Below, one piece after another: positions 34,158 to 43,500 of a DNA stretch of 64,000 nt. The DNA comes from an uncultured Clostridia bacterium. GTDB taxonomy: Bacteria; Bacillota; Clostridia; Lachnospirales; Anaerotignaceae. The stretch is from the NCBI GenBank assembly GCA_945868505.1, contig CAMBLO010000008.1:22904-86903 (forward strand). The letters are read 5' to 3'. Position 1 is the stretch's first letter. The number at the start of each line of letters is the position of its first letter. Made by a program: the position numbers and the translations under genes. Under the pieces are notes generated by a model. That model made no database searches. It saw only the letters and a list, made by a program, of their open reading frames with translations, and was not told the origin of the DNA.

Positions 34158-35465
34158 ATGAGCAAATTTCAGGAAATGTATCGTGCAAAACTGAAAACAC
34201 CCGAAGAAGTTGCAATGTATGTAAAATCCGGCGACATCTGTGCCTGCCCTACAGGCTTGGAAGAACCCGAAGCAATTTGTGATGCAATTGGCGAAAGAGC
34301 AAAAAGAGGCGAAATCACAGGGGTAGAACACCATGGCATCCTGTCCGTAAAGGGCGGCGCATTCATGAACCCTGAACTGAAGGGCAAATATGACTACGTA
34401 TCCTGGTTCACAGGCGGCGCAGGCAGAAAAGTAGTACAGCAGGGTATCTATACTTATGTACCCAACAACTACAGCACAGCACCCGGCTACTGGAGAGATT
34501 GCATGCCCAGACTGGACGTATTCTATGCGGAAGTTTCTCCCATGGATAAGCACGGCTACTTCACCTGTGGTATGTCTGCGGCAGAAGTGCCTGTCATGAA
34601 AAACAAAGCATCCATCATCCTGCTGGAAGTAAACGAAAAAATGCCCCGTGTAATGGGCAATAACCTGATTCACATTTCCGAAGTTACTGCCCTGTGCGAA
34701 ACTTCCCATGAACTGCTGACACTGCCCGAAGCACCTCTGACAGAGACAGACAAGAAGATCGGTCAGATGATCGCTGACGAAGTACCCAACGGCGCAACAC
34801 TGCAGCTGGGTATCGGCGGCGTTCCCAATGCCGTTGGTGTTCTGCTGCGCGATAAAAAGGATTTGGGTATCCACACAGAAATGTTCACAGACAGTATGGT
34901 AGACCTGATTGAATGTGGTGCCGTAACAAACATGAAAAAGCCCATCAATGTAGGCAAAACAATCGCAACACTGGCTTGGGGTACAAAGAAAATGTACGAT
35001 TACATGGATGATAACCCTGCTTTCGAAATGCATCCTGTAGACTACACAAATAACCCCTATGTCATCGGTCAGCATGACAACTTCATTTCTGTAAACGCTT
35101 GTGTGGAAATCGACCTGTTTGGTCAGGTTTGTGCAGAAAGCCTTGGCACAACTCACTACAGCGGTTCCGGCGGTCAGGTGGACTTCGTTCGCGGTGCAAA
35201 TATGTCCAAAGGCGGTAAAGGCTTCATCGCTATGACTTCCACAGCGAAAAACGGCACAATCTCCAAGATCAAACCCGTCCTGACACCCGGCTCCATCGTA
35301 ACAACAAGCAAAAATGAAGTCGATTTCCTGGTAACAGAAAACAATATCGTTCGCCTGAAAGGCCGCACAGCCAGCGACAGAGCAAAAATGATCATTTCTC
35401 TGGCTGCACCCGAATTCAGAGAAGAACTGACTTATGAAGCAAAGAAAATGAACCTCATCATCTAA
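34158..35465 (+). CDS. Butyryl-CoA/4-hydroxybutyrate-type acetate CoA-transferase
   Basis: The 435-residue protein belongs to the class I CoA-transferase family that includes butyryl-CoA:acetate CoA-transferase and 4-hydroxybutyrate CoA-transferase. The catalytic glutamate is Glu241 in GIHTEMFTDSM; GSGGQVDFVRGA near residue 340 forms the acyl-CoA site. It would move CoA between acetate and a short-chain acid in fermentation. No butyrate-pathway genes are adjacent, and sequence alone does not separate butyrate, propionate and 4-hydroxybutyrate as substrates. ATG follows AAGGTGAG by 7 bases; an upstream in-frame extension lacks a site. Confidence 0.88.
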   Translation: MSKFQEMYRAKLKTPEEVAMYVKSGDICACPTGLEEPEAICDAIGERAKRGEITGVEHHGILSVKGGAFMNPELKGKYDYVSWFTGGAGRKVVQQGIYTYVPNNYSTAPGYWRDCMPRLDVFYAEVSPMDKHGYFTCGMSAAEVPVMKNKASIILLEVNEKMPRVMGNNLIHISEVTALCETSHELLTLPEAPLTETDKKIGQMIADEVPNGATLQLGIGGVPNAVGVLLRDKKDLGIHTEMFTDSMVDLIECGAVTNMKKPINVGKTIATLAWGTKKMYDYMDDNPAFEMHPVDYTNNPYVIGQHDNFISVNACVEIDLFGQVCAESLGTTHYSGSGGQVDFVRGANMSKGGKGFIAMTSTAKNGTISKIKPVLTPGSIVTTSKNEVDFLVTENNIVRLKGRTASDRAKMIISLAAPEFREELTYEAKKMNLII

Positions 35466-35646
35466 GGCGCAGTGCGCCTAACTCGAAATCAGGATTTCGA
35501 GTTGGATGACAGAGGAATAAACAGATACGTTCCAGCGGCATAAATGCCTTGAAACGTCCTGTTTTCCTCGATGGAAGTAAATTCCATCTGCGGATTTTAT
35601 TCAGGAAACGCTTCGTTTCCCGAACCCTTCCGCAGTAAATCGAATA
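35466..35646 (+). repeat. Structured intergenic element, family 1, copy A
   Basis: Successive hairpins are GGCGC/GCGCC (35466-35478), a 10-bp stem with loop CAGG (35480-35503), a long bulged stem from GAGG (35512) to CCTC (35566-35569) with inner GGCAT/ATGCC, ATGGAA/TTCCAT (35571-35587), and CTGCGGA/TCCGCAG enclosing GGAAACG/CGTTTCC (35588-35635). The same series occurs at 54,217-54,466 with different stem bases and the same loops. Confidence 0.75.
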
Positions 35647-35650
35647 ACGC

Positions 35651-35683
35651 AAGAAAAAAGGACGGTTTCTGCCGTCCTTTTTG
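35651..35683 (+). terminator. Terminator after structured element copy A
   Basis: AAAAAGGACGG pairs with CCGTCCTTTTT. It would end a transcript that runs through the CoA-transferase gene and the structured element. Confidence 0.85.
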
Positions 35684-35748
35684 ACATTGTAGGTATTTTG
35701 TGTTATTTTTGAAAAGAAGAAATTGACTTGCAAAAGGAGGAATCACCA

Positions 35749-36192
35749 ATGAGAGCGAGTTGGGATGAATATTTTATGCAGATTGCGGAAATCGTAAAGA
35801 CCCGTTCCACTTGCCTGCGCCGACAGGTGGGGGCGGTCATTGTAAAGGATAACCGCATCATTACCACGGGGTATAACGGTGCGCCCTCCGGCTTGAAGCA
35901 CTGTACGGAAATCGGCGGCTGTGAACGGCAGCGGCTGAATATTCCCTCCGGGCAGCGGCATGAGCTTTGCCGTGCTCTCCATGCAGAGCAGAACGCCATC
36001 ATTCAGGCGGCAAAAATCGGCGTCAGCACAGAAGGTGCCACCATCTATATCACCCTGCAGCCCTGCGTCATTTGTGCGAAAATGCTGGTCAATGCAGGTA
36101 TCACCCGCATCGTCCATAAGGGAGAATACCCTGATGAACTTTCCAGAGCAATTCTGGAGGAAGCGGGCATCGAAGTGGTTGCCATGGATTGA
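35749..36192 (+). CDS. Deoxycytidylate deaminase (ComE operon protein 2-like)
   Basis: The 147-residue protein is a zinc-dependent dCMP/cytidine deaminase. The zinc site is His78 and the general acid Glu80 in LHAEQNAI, with Cys106 and Cys109 in [11 protein letters not shown]. It produces dUMP for thymidylate synthesis. The N-terminal part has the dCMP-deaminase type [20 protein letters not shown] follows AAAAGGAGG by 8 bases. In other Firmicutes this gene is comEB; no competence genes are adjacent here. Confidence 0.9.
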   Translation: MRASWDEYFMQIAEIVKTRSTCLRRQVGAVIVKDNRIITTGYNGAPSGLKHCTEIGGCERQRLNIPSGQRHELCRALHAEQNAIIQAAKIGVSTEGATIYITLQPCVICAKMLVNAGITRIVHKGEYPDELSRAILEEAGIEVVAMD

Positions 36193-36212
36193 TTTTTCGG
36201 GAAAATGCCCAT

Positions 36213-36307
36213 TTGCATTAGGAATGTTAGACATGATAAAATAGAAGTACGGCGTGTGATTGGCAGTATCAGTCCGATGCTCCGAGAAATGCCGTACTTT
36301 TTATTTT
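36213..36307 (+). ncRNA. Candidate short hairpin RNA or attenuator before the CarD-like gene
   Basis: A promoter-like pair TTGCAT (36213-36218) and TAAAAT (36237-36242), 18 apart, is followed at once by AAGTACGGC (36246-36254) and GCCGTACTT (36290-36298) around a 35-base loop, then a T-rich tract. A transcript would be about 60 bases unless RNA polymerase reads through into the CarD-like gene 40 bases downstream. Confidence 0.45.
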
Positions 36308-36346
36308 GATGCAGGAAAGCTGGAAAACAATGCAGGGGGGATTCGG

Positions 36347-36859
36347 ATGTTCCAAAAGGGAGAATATGTGATTTACGGGAATAATGGGATTTGCTGTGTC
36401 GAGGAAATCGGTATCCCGGTGGGTACCCCCATGGGGCGCAGCGGAAGGGAATATTATACCCTCACTCCTGTTTTTGGTGCCGGTATCATTTATGCGCCGA
36501 TAGATACGAAGGTATTTATGCGCCCGATTTTGACAAAGGAACAGGCGGAACACCTGATTCGGCAGATTCCCAGTATTCAGGAGGAGGACTTCGAGGGGCA
36601 GGATGTGCGGGCCCTCAGCGAAAAATATAAGGGATGCTTGGATACCCATCAGTGTGAGGATTTGGTGAAACTCATCAAGACTGTTTATATGAAAGAAAAA
36701 TCTATGGTGGAACAGGGCAAGAAGCTGGCAAAAACGGAGCAGGAATATGGCAAGTTGGCAAAGGAATTGCTCCATCGGGAATTTTCCTTGGCACTGGGGA
36801 TTCCCTATGAAGAAGTGGAAGCATATATTACGGAACAAATAAAAACATTGCGGAAATAA
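36347..36859 (+). CDS. CarD-like transcriptional regulator
   Basis: The 170-residue protein has a CarD/TRCF N-terminal Tudor-like domain (FQKGEYVIYGNNGICCVEEIG) with the typical YYTLTPVF and a helical C-terminal domain. CarD-type proteins bind the RNA polymerase beta subunit and influence promoter opening. I choose the ATG at 36347, which follows GCAGGGGGG, rather than an upstream start that overlaps the hairpin. The preceding hairpin suggests attenuation of the gene. Confidence 0.85.
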   Translation: MFQKGEYVIYGNNGICCVEEIGIPVGTPMGRSGREYYTLTPVFGAGIIYAPIDTKVFMRPILTKEQAEHLIRQIPSIQEEDFEGQDVRALSEKYKGCLDTHQCEDLVKLIKTVYMKEKSMVEQGKKLAKTEQEYGKLAKELLHREFSLALGIPYEEVEAYITEQIKTLRK

Positions 36860-37020
36860 CGAAGGGCCTCAAATCGGATGATTTAGGGCTGTTTTTTACC
36901 ATTGGGGAACGATTGCTGCAGAAGGAATACAAAAATATGTTCGTGTTCTCTTGCCCTTTGTCTATTCCTTGGGTATAATAAAAAAGATATGATAGAATTG
37001 TTTTGAAACGGAGAAAGAGC

Positions 37021-37629
37021 ATGATTTCTTATATCAAAGGCGCGCTGGAACGGCGGGCGGAAAGCTATATCATCATAGAAACAGGGGGCATCGGCTATCA
37101 GATTTTTGTTTCCCCTGCCACGCTGGCAAAGCTGCCCCAGACGGGCGAAAGGGTGAGGGTATTCACCTATTTCAGTGTGAAGGAGGATGGCATTTCCCTG
37201 TATGGCTTCGCCACAATGGAGGAGCAGGAAATGTTTCATAAGCTGCTGACGGTCAGCGGCGTTGGGCCAAAGGGGGCTTTGGGGTTCCTTTCCCAATTGA
37301 CGCCCCAGGAAATTATTCTGGCTATCATTTCCGAGGATGTTAAGACTCTTTCCAAGGCACCGGGGGTGGGCAGAAAAACAGCCCAGCGGGTGATTTTGGA
37401 GCTGAAGGATAAATTTAAGACGGAGGATGCCCTTTCCATGGGCGAAGAACTGCAAGGCGTTGTGGAGACTGCCATGGGCGGCGATGCAAAATTTGAAGCC
37501 ATCGATGCCATGACAGCATTAGGCTATAGCCGCAGCGAAGCGGCAAAGGCGGTGAATGCTGTGGCGGCGGAAGGGATGTCCACAGAGGATATTTTGAAGG
37601 CGGCATTGAAAAAGATGATTACGTTCTGA
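37021..37629 (+). CDS. ruvA: Holliday junction branch migration protein RuvA
   Basis: RuvA binds four-way junctions and loads RuvB rings. The 202-residue protein has an OB fold at the start (MISYIKGALE, GGIGYQIFV), helix-hairpin-helix motifs near 70-130 (SGVGPKGALGFL, PGVGRKTAQRVILELKDK), and a C-terminal domain contacting RuvB. ATG is preceded by GGAG. ruvB follows 33 bases later, the normal bacterial order; ruvC is not in the window, as in many Firmicutes. Confidence 0.95.
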   Translation: MISYIKGALERRAESYIIIETGGIGYQIFVSPATLAKLPQTGERVRVFTYFSVKEDGISLYGFATMEEQEMFHKLLTVSGVGPKGALGFLSQLTPQEIILAIISEDVKTLSKAPGVGRKTAQRVILELKDKFKTEDALSMGEELQGVVETAMGGDAKFEAIDAMTALGYSRSEAAKAVNAVAAEGMSTEDILKAALKKMITF

Positions 37630-37662
37630 TAGGGAAAGTTTGAATAGGAGCAGGTGTTTCAT

Positions 37663-38679
37663 TTGGAAAACAGACGGATTTTGACAACAGGACTGCGGGA
37701 GGAAGACCGTGAACTGGAGCCAAAGCTGCGCCCTGCCACGTTGGAAACCTACATCGGGCAGGAAAGTGTAAAAGAGAATATGCGGGTGTTCATCCAAGCG
37801 GCGAAGCAGCGGAAGGAAGCCTTGGACCATGTGCTTTTGTATGGCCCTCCCGGCTTGGGGAAAACCACATTGTCCAATATCATTGCCAACGAAATGGGGG
37901 TAAATATCAAGACCACATCTGGGCCTGCCATCGAGCGCCCCGGGGATATGGCGGCGGTGCTGAACAGCCTGAATGAAGGGGATATCCTCTTTATTGATGA
38001 AATCCACAGACTGAACCGCATGATTGAGGAGATTTTGTATCCCGCCATGGAGGATTTTGTTATTGATATTATGATTGGAAAGGGGCCGGGGGCTCGCTCT
38101 GTGCGGTTGGATTTGCCGAAATTTACCCTTATCGGTGCCACAACCAGAATTGGCTTGCTGACGGCACCCCTGCGGGATAGATTTGGTGTGGTACAGCGGT
38201 TGGAGCCTTATAATGTGGAGAACCTGAAAATTATACTCAAGCGTTCTGCGGAGGTATTGCAGGTGGAGATTGACGACAGCGGTGCAGAGGAAATCGCCCG
38301 CCGTTCCAGAGGGACGCCGAGACTTGCAAATCGTATGCTGAAACGTGTCCGTGACTTTGCACAGGTGCGCTATGACGGCATCATCACGGGGGAAGTGGCA
38401 AGATTTGCCTTGGATTTACTGGATGTGGACAAAATGGGCTTGGACCAGACAGACCGAAAGATGCTGCTGACCATGATTGAAAAATTCGGCGGCAGACCTG
38501 TGGGGCTGGATACCTTGGCGGCATCCATCAATGAGGAATCCGACACCATAGAGGATGTATATGAGCCTTATCTGTTACAGTTGGGCTATATCCAGCGGAC
38601 ACCCAGAGGGCGTATGGTCACGAAGCTGGGCTATGCACACTTTGGGATGCAGCCGCCGGAGGATGGAAAGGAGAAATGA
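37663..38679 (+). CDS. ruvB: Holliday junction branch migration helicase RuvB
   Basis: RuvB is the AAA+ motor of branch migration. The 338-residue protein has Walker A GPPGLGKT (61-68), Walker B FIDEIHR, sensor segment GATTRIG and a C-terminal winged helix ([12 protein letters not shown]). The start is uncertain: a GTG at 37654 lies only 3 bases from AGGAG, whereas TTG at 37663 is 12 bases away and gives the more usual N-terminus; I took the TTG. Confidence 0.95.
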   Translation: MENRRILTTGLREEDRELEPKLRPATLETYIGQESVKENMRVFIQAAKQRKEALDHVLLYGPPGLGKTTLSNIIANEMGVNIKTTSGPAIERPGDMAAVLNSLNEGDILFIDEIHRLNRMIEEILYPAMEDFVIDIMIGKGPGARSVRLDLPKFTLIGATTRIGLLTAPLRDRFGVVQRLEPYNVENLKIILKRSAEVLQVEIDDSGAEEIARRSRGTPRLANRMLKRVRDFAQVRYDGIITGEVARFALDLLDVDKMGLDQTDRKMLLTMIEKFGGRPVGLDTLAASINEESDTIEDVYEPYLLQLGYIQRTPRGRMVTKLGYAHFGMQPPEDGKEK

Positions 38680-38681
38680 GC

Positions 38682-38945
38682 ATGAAGCTGAAAATAGAGG
38701 AAGTCATTGAAAACGTGAGAGACGAACTCCTTTGCTATGAGGAGGCGGAGCAGACTGCCGCAAGATGGGAAAAGGAATTTAAGGAATGGGTGAAAAAAAA
38801 CAAGGGGAAAAAGAAGGACATCGTTGTGGACAAGGGTGGCGTTTCCCTGAAAATCAAGGACGAGGAAGAAATCTTTGAAATCGCCGATTCCTATATGGAT
38901 GCCATCATCGAAGGTAGCGTGAAGCAGTATTGGGAAAAATTCTAA
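38682..38945 (+). CDS. Small charged hypothetical protein
   Basis: This 87-residue protein is rich in Lys and Glu (KNKGKKKD in the middle) and predicted mainly helical. It begins at the end of ruvB, after AGGAG; I take the ATG at 38682 with 9-base spacing, although one at 38676 overlaps the ruvB stop. No signal or membrane segment is seen. Being in the ruvAB transcript does not by itself prove a role in recombination. Confidence 0.6.
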   Translation: MKLKIEEVIENVRDELLCYEEAEQTAARWEKEFKEWVKKNKGKKKDIVVDKGGVSLKIKDEEEIFEIADSYMDAIIEGSVKQYWEKF

Positions 38946-38957
38946 GGAGCTGTTTTT

Positions 38958-39428
38958 ATGAGAAGAAAAGACAGAGAAATAACAGATTTCAAGAAAATCA
39001 TGGAAATCATTGACCGCTGCGATTGCTGCCGTGTGGGCTTCTGCGATGAGGGGCAGGTGTATATCGTGCCTCTGAATTTTGGTTATTCAGAGGAGAACGG
39101 AAAGCTGACTTTCTATTTCCATGGGGCAAAGGAAGGCAGAAAGATTGACCTGATCGGGAAAGCACCTAAGGTTGGCTTTGAGATGGACACCCATCATAAG
39201 CTGAACGAAGGGGAACGCGCCTGCGACTATTCCTATCGGTTCCAGAGCGTGATTGGCAATGGCGTCATCAGCATGATTGAGGATTTGGAGGAGAAAAAAC
39301 AGGCATTGCATCTTGTGATGAAGCATGCCACAGGCAAGGCTCCATGGGAATACGATGAAGCTATGTTGCAAGTGACTGCCGCATTCAAATTAGAGGTGGA
39401 AGCCCTTTCCTGCAAGGAACATACATAA
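38958..39428 (+). CDS. Pyridoxamine 5'-phosphate oxidase-like flavin protein (NimA type)
   Basis: The 156-residue protein has the split-barrel flavin-binding fold: VYIVPLNFGYSEENGKLTFYFHGAKEGRKIDLI is the hallmark of the NimA/PPOX-like group, and YRSV/YRFQSVIGNG a further motif. These proteins bind FMN or F420/heme and include nitroimidazole reductases, but most are uncharacterised. It follows the ruvAB group by 12 bases. Confidence 0.8.
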   Translation: MRRKDREITDFKKIMEIIDRCDCCRVGFCDEGQVYIVPLNFGYSEENGKLTFYFHGAKEGRKIDLIGKAPKVGFEMDTHHKLNEGERACDYSYRFQSVIGNGVISMIEDLEEKKQALHLVMKHATGKAPWEYDEAMLQVTAAFKLEVEALSCKEHT

Positions 39429-39467
39429 AAAAGAAAAAGTGGATATAAGAGTATCTGAGGGCGAAGG

Positions 39468-39498
39468 GTATCGATAGAGTCGGTATCCTTTTTGGCTT
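39468..39498 (+). terminator. Terminator after the flavin-protein gene
   Basis: AAGGGTATCGA pairs imperfectly (G-T pairs) with TCGGTATCCTT, followed by TTTTT. Confidence 0.6.
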
Positions 39499-39561
39499 CT
39501 GAGTGTTTTGTAGAAATTTATCGAAAAATACTAAGACTTTTTTAAGAATGGGGCATGGAGG

Positions 39562-39590
39562 TTGCAGGGGAGGATACTCTTTGGTATGAT
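39562..39590 (+). promoter_or_regulatory. Promoter of the DUF975 gene
   Basis: TTGCAG (39562-39567) and TATGAT (39585-39590) are 17 bases apart, about 40 bases before the start codon. Confidence 0.65.
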
Positions 39591-39631
39591 AAATATACAA
39601 AAATTTTGGTTTCAGAAAAGGGGGAATTTAT

Positions 39632-40396
39632 ATGAAATGTGCAGCGGATTTTAGGCGGATCGCCAGAGAATCCCTGAGAGGAAAATGGAAGATTGCCGTG
39701 TTGGCAGGCTTTGTGGCGCTGCTGTTGGGCGGGGTCGCAGGACAAGGAGCGCCGGAAATCAATTTTCATCTGGATGACGGGAGTATTCGGGCACAGATGG
39801 AAATTTTCGGTCAGAATGTGGATTTGATGCAAATTTTAAAGAGCGACAGTCCCGCTGCCCTTTGGGGGGCTGCCGTGATGTATTTTTCCGTACTGGCTGT
39901 TGTCGTTGGCATCGTGCAGTTTGTTTTGGGCAGTATCGTAACGGTGGGCTATGCCCGCTTTAATCTGGATCTGGTGGATGGAGAAGAAGGAACGGTGCAG
40001 ACATTGTTCCGCTATTTCCCTCAGTGGGGGACTATGCTGGTGGCATATTTCCTGCAGGGGCTGTATATTGTTCTCTGGACTTTATTGTTCATCATTCCGG
40101 GGATTATTGCCGTTTATCGCTATGCCATGACCAGCTATATTCTGGCGGAAAACCCTGAAATGAGTGCCGGTGAAGCCATCAGCCGTTCCAAAGAGATGAT
40201 GAAGGGGAATAAATGGCGGTTATTCTGCCTGCATCTCAGCTTTATCGGTTGGAGTATCCTGTGTATCTTTACGCTGGGCATTGGGACGCTTTGGCTGACA
40301 CCGTATATGGAGGCAGCTACGGCGGCATTCTATCGGGATATCACCGCACCCTTGGCGGGAGAGGAAATACCACAGTTGTCTGCTGCGGAAGTGTAA
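39632..40396 (+). CDS. DUF975 family membrane protein
   Basis: The 254-residue integral membrane protein has about four to five hydrophobic segments (near 20-40, 75-105, 130-160, 195-225) and the family pattern RESLRGKWKIAV at the start, IPGIIAVYRYAMTSYILAENP and AISRSKEMMKGNKWRLF. DUF975 proteins are common in Firmicutes and have no established function. ATG follows AAAAGGGGG. It stands alone between its promoter and a terminator shared with addB. Confidence 0.85.
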   Translation: MKCAADFRRIARESLRGKWKIAVLAGFVALLLGGVAGQGAPEINFHLDDGSIRAQMEIFGQNVDLMQILKSDSPAALWGAAVMYFSVLAVVVGIVQFVLGSIVTVGYARFNLDLVDGEEGTVQTLFRYFPQWGTMLVAYFLQGLYIVLWTLLFIIPGIIAVYRYAMTSYILAENPEMSAGEAISRSKEMMKGNKWRLFCLHLSFIGWSILCIFTLGIGTLWLTPYMEAATAAFYRDITAPLAGEEIPQLSAAEV

Positions 40397-40452
40397 AAGC
40401 ACATCCTCAGAAGAATACAGAAAAAAACAGAAAATCATTTTGAAACAGAAAG

Positions 40453-40497
40453 AAACCCGTCCCTTGAGAGAGAATCCTTGGGGACGGGATTTTTGTT
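40453..40497. terminator. Terminator between the DUF975 gene and addB
   Basis: CCCGTCCC pairs with GGGGACGGG, with T-rich sequence beyond; convergent genes on both sides. Confidence 0.7.
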
Positions 40498-40504
40498 TTG
40501 CTTT

Positions 40505-43500
40505 TTATATATTTTGATTTCGGTTTTCTGTTTCAGGCTCTTTTTCAGGCAGTATGGTTTCCCAGAAATCTTTTTTGCTGATTTTTTTTAGATTGCGCCA
40601 CTTAGGTTTTTCCTCATAATCATGGCGGCAGATGGAGCGGAATTTGCAATAGCTGCAAGGGGTTCGCTGCCCATCTCGGAAGGGGGCAGGGGCAATGATG
40701 CCATCCTTCATGGCTTCGCCAATTTCCTTAGTGCGTTCCGTTACGAAATCCAAAATGGCTTCATACTGCTCTTCTGTTGCCAGATTGGAAGTGGAGGAAA
40801 AATCCCCTTTTTTCGTATAGCCCACAGGAATGATGGCAGAGGCTCCGCCTTCTGCAAGGCTGTTGTCCAGCCCTTGAATGAGAGCATCCTCCTGCAAAAG
40901 CAGCCCGGACATCTGCATTTTTTCATAGAGGGCTTTTTCGATTTCCTCGGCGGAAAGCTCTTTTTCCAGAGAAAGGGTAGGGTCGGTGATGCGGAAATAA
41001 AAGACCCCGCCGGGCTTTAGTTCTGCCCCTGTTTTTTGATAATATTTCAGATAAGCATCCAGATAAATGAGAAGCTGCAGCTGCAAGCCGTAATAGATAT
41101 CTTGGAAGCTAAAGGTTTTACTCCCCGATTTATAATCAATGATTTTTACATATCGTGTGCCTTCCACATCTAGCAAATCCACACGGTCGATTTTGCCGTT
41201 TAGAATCAGGCTGCCGCCGTCCTGCATTTGGATGACGATGGGGGGAAGGGCTTCATGCAAGCCAAAGCCTACTTCGTAACCTGCGGGGGTGAAATCCCCC
41301 TGCTGTAAATGCTGCACCAATGTCCATGCGGCTCTGCAAGAAATTCGTTTCAAGCGGCGGATGAGATATTGATTTGCCGCCGAATCCATCAGTACCCGGT
41401 CGCTGAGGCGGGGAGCGGCTTCCTCTACGGCGTTGTGGATGAGGGCTTCTGTTTTTTCCTTCGTCAGGTCTGTCCAAGGGATGCTGTCCTCCTCCAAACG
41501 ATTGGAGAATAGCTCCAGCACTTCATGGAACAGAGAACCCAAATCGGGAGTATGGAGTTGATACAAGCGGCGTTCCTCCGCTTTTAGCCCGTATTCCGCA
41601 AAGAAGGAAAAGGGACAGCCTGCAAAGCGTTCCAATCGGGAAACGCTGGAAAGGATGTTTTTGCCGTAAAGGGCTTTTATGGTCTTGGGGGAAAGACGCT
41701 CCGCCTCGCCCGATTGTCCGATGCCTTTTTTCAGCAGGGCAAGACGATGTTGCCACGCCGTATTTTCATCGAAGAAGCTGTAAATATCCTGCCAAAGGGG
41801 CGAAATAGGCGTTTCTTCCGTATGCTTTCGCATTTCGCCGCCCAAAAGATGGAAGGCGGCTTCGGGGGAGGTTTCCTCTAAAGTAAAGGCAGGCATGGCT
41901 TCGATTTGCAGGCTTTCGTCCATCCGCATCAGATTCCCGATGAGGGGGGAGGGTGCCAATTCCCGCCCTTCGCTGTCGCAGGCGGCATAGGTCAGCCACA
42001 GCCCTTTGGAGGGCTTCGTCAATCCCCGATAGATGAGAAATTGCTCCTCGAAAATCTTCTGTTTGCCGCCGTTGGCAAGTTCTATGCCTTGGGCGGTCAG
42101 CAAGTCCCGTTCCGTTTCCGTGAAAATGCCCTGAGCCGTTGCGGGGGAAGGTAACACGCCTTCATTGACCCCCAGAACGAAAAGATATTTGATTTCAGGC
42201 AGACGGCTCCGCTCGATATCGCCGATGAGCAGGCAATCCGCCGTAGGGGGAATGACCCCCATGGTGCATTTTTCCAAGCCTGCCGCAAGAATCTTCGCCA
42301 TTTCCGCAAGGGTCATTTCTTCCTTGCCTAAGATGGCGTTGGCTTTTTCAAACACATCCATCACCAACTGCCAGATTTGGCGATATTCCTCGGCTTTGTT
42401 CAGGTTGCCACCTTCTGCCGCCTGCTGTGCCCAAGCGTCCAGTGTTTCTGCCGCCTGTAAGGCTTGCAGATGGGCAAGGAGGGCGGAGAGAAAGTCTCGG
42501 AAGGGGAAGGGCTTCTTCTGGGGCAGGGCAAGGAGGGGGGCAAAGGGCGCCATGACCCGTTCCCGCAGGGCATTGATGGCATCCACGGCTTCTGCCCCTT
42601 CCTTGAGGATGCCGTAGTCCCATGTGTCCTGCTTCCATTTATAGCCCTTGATGCCATAGGCAAGAACGTAGTTTTCCAGAATATCGATTTCTTCTGTTGT
42701 CAGAGAGGTCAGCCCCGATTTCAGATAAGAAAACATGGCTTCATAGCGGAAATCGTAAACAAGGATATCCAATATTGCCGTCAGCAGAGTCACCAGAGGG
42801 TGCGAAGCCGTTTCCCGACGGGCATCAATGAAGCAGGGAATATGGTATTCCTCCAAAATGCCCCGCAGATTTTTTTCGTAGGTTTCCATGGCGTTGGTTA
42901 CCATGGCAATCTCCCGAAAACGGACATTTTCTTCCCGTACCAAACGCAGAATCTTCCCTGCGGCGAAGCGGATTTCCTCCTGCAAAGAAGGGCAGGCGGT
43001 GATATGGACGCTTTCCGAAAGAGAAGTTTTCTTGAAAAAGCTATAAAAATAGTCCCGTTCCAGATTGCGGAGAGCATCGGTTTCGGCACGGTGATTTTTT
43101 TCCAAAATCGTAGGGGGAACGGGAGAAAGACCCAATTCCTCCGCCAAGGCAGAAAGCTTTTTCTTCGTCACATAAGGCTCATAGAAGGGGGCGGAGGGGG
43201 GCAGGAATGCCCCGTAGACGCTGTTTCTGTCTATGGGCAGGGTGATATTCACTTGCGGAGAAAGGAGCAGCAAGCGGCGGATAACACTGTATTCCTGAGG
43301 CGTGAAGCCATAGAAGCCATCCAGCCAAAATTCCGTATTCCCAAAGCCCAAGCTGTCATCCAGTCGCTCCGCCAAAAGGCCGAGGGTTTCATCGGCGGAG
43401 ATATACTCCTGCTGTAAAAATTCCAGATAGGAACGGTAGATGTGGGTCATGTCCTTCAGCTTTTCCTTTGCACCGTGGGAAAGGCTTTCTACTTCGGAGA

